Of a stretch of 5,815 nucleotides of DNA, positions 5,401 to 5,815 are shown one piece after another. Origin of the DNA: an uncultured Collinsella sp. GTDB taxonomy: Bacteria; Actinomycetota; Coriobacteriia; Coriobacteriales; Coriobacteriaceae. The notes beneath the pieces were generated by a model, which did no database searches, was not told the DNA's origin, and saw only the letters and a program-made list of their open reading frames with translations. Position numbers and translations under genes: made by a program. Location: NCBI GenBank assembly GCA_958418185.1, contig CATZEP010000091.1:1-5815 (forward strand). Direction: 5' to 3'. The stretch's first letter is position 1; each line of letters starts with the position of its first letter.

Positions 5401-5815
5401 TTAAGCGGAACGCATCGCCTCGAGCTTGGCCTGAGCGGCAGCCAGACGCGCGAGGGGCACGCGATAGGGCGAGCAGGACACGTAGTCCACATCGGCCACG
5501 TTAAACAGGGCCTTGATGGACTTGGGGTCGCCGCCGTGCTCGCCGCACACGCCAAAGTGCATACCGGGGTTGGTGGTGCGACCCTTCTCGACGGCCATGC
5601 GCACCAGCTCGAGTACCGCCGTGTCGATGGTCTCGAAGGGGTTGTCCTTCAAGATCTTCTTGTGCATGTACAGCGGGATGAACTTGGCCTCGGCATCGTC
5701 TCGAGAGAAGCCGAAGGTCGTCTGCGTGAGGTCGTTGGTGCCAAAGCAGAAGAAGTCGGCGTGCTGCGCGATCTCGTCGGCAACCATGCAGGCACGCGGC
5801 AGCTCGAGCATCGTG
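5401..5815 (-). CDS. ppdK: Pyruvate, phosphate dikinase, C-terminal part (partial)
   Basis: The last 137 residues of pyruvate phosphate dikinase, which interconverts ATP, phosphate and pyruvate with AMP, pyrophosphate and phosphoenolpyruvate in the cytoplasm. The gene runs off the right edge, so its ATP-grasp and phosphohistidine domains are not visible. What is seen is the end of the PEP/pyruvate-binding TIM barrel: ELPRACMVADEIA, then FFCFGTNDLTQTTFGFSRDD with the substrate-binding Asn-Asp pair, then GVCGEHGGDPKS with the catalytic cysteine (codon at 5547-5545), and finally DYVSCSPYRVPLARLAAAQA near the C-terminus. These blocks separate it from PEP synthase and PTS enzyme I, whose corresponding sequences differ. 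In anaerobes the enzyme often works in the glycolytic direction as a PPi-linked pyruvate kinase substitute, which is inference here. The reading frame ends with a TAA at 5401 and a strong terminator. Confidence 0.98.
   Translation of the reverse strand, partial: TMLELPRACMVADEIAQHADFFCFGTNDLTQTTFGFSRDDAEAKFIPLYMHKKILKDNPFETIDTAVLELVRMAVEKGRTTNPGMHFGVCGEHGGDPKSIKALFNVADVDYVSCSPYRVPLARLAAAQAKLEAMRSA

Overview
The window looks like chromosomal DNA of a GC-rich, Gram-positive-type bacterium, most likely an actinobacterium of the class Coriobacteriia (Collinsella-like). This rests on the rplS-rnhB-yraN-comM gene order, which is actinobacterial in style but lacks lepB here, on a pyruvate phosphate dikinase gene, and on the overall protein flavour. 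The genus is an inference, not a reading. All six genes lie on the minus strand, so transcription runs from the right end to the left end.

Right end (5815 to 5286): the last 137 codons of ppdK (pyruvate phosphate dikinase) end at 5401. They are followed by a GC-rich hairpin with a short U run (5326-5360), a good intrinsic terminator.

Centre (5285 to 2478): one gene for a 935-residue secreted protein with no recognised name. It has a Sec signal peptide, an unrecognised N-terminal domain, and a Ser/Thr-rich central region with the pattern of aerolysin / ETX-MTX2-type beta-pore-forming proteins. Two Ig-like domains follow, then an Ala/Ser/Thr/Asp linker and a helical C-terminal domain that faintly resembles an S-layer-homology repeat. 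It sits between two housekeeping genes as its own unit and is the accessory element of the window.

Left half (2477 to 1): a promoter at 2399-2426 drives a leader with two mutually exclusive hairpins and then rplS (ribosomal protein L19). A tetraloop terminator follows (1922-1952). Close behind it come rnhB (RNase HII), a hairpin-rich gap, yraN (UPF0102 nuclease-like protein) and the start of comM (Mg-chelatase-like AAA+ protein, cut by the window edge). yraN and comM overlap by one base and are probably translationally coupled. rnhB-yraN-comM form a nucleic-acid-maintenance cluster. The strong terminator just before rnhB suggests it depends on read-through from rplS.

The long open frames on the plus strand are antisense shadows of these genes. 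No tRNA, rRNA, CRISPR array, insertion sequence or attachment site was seen.
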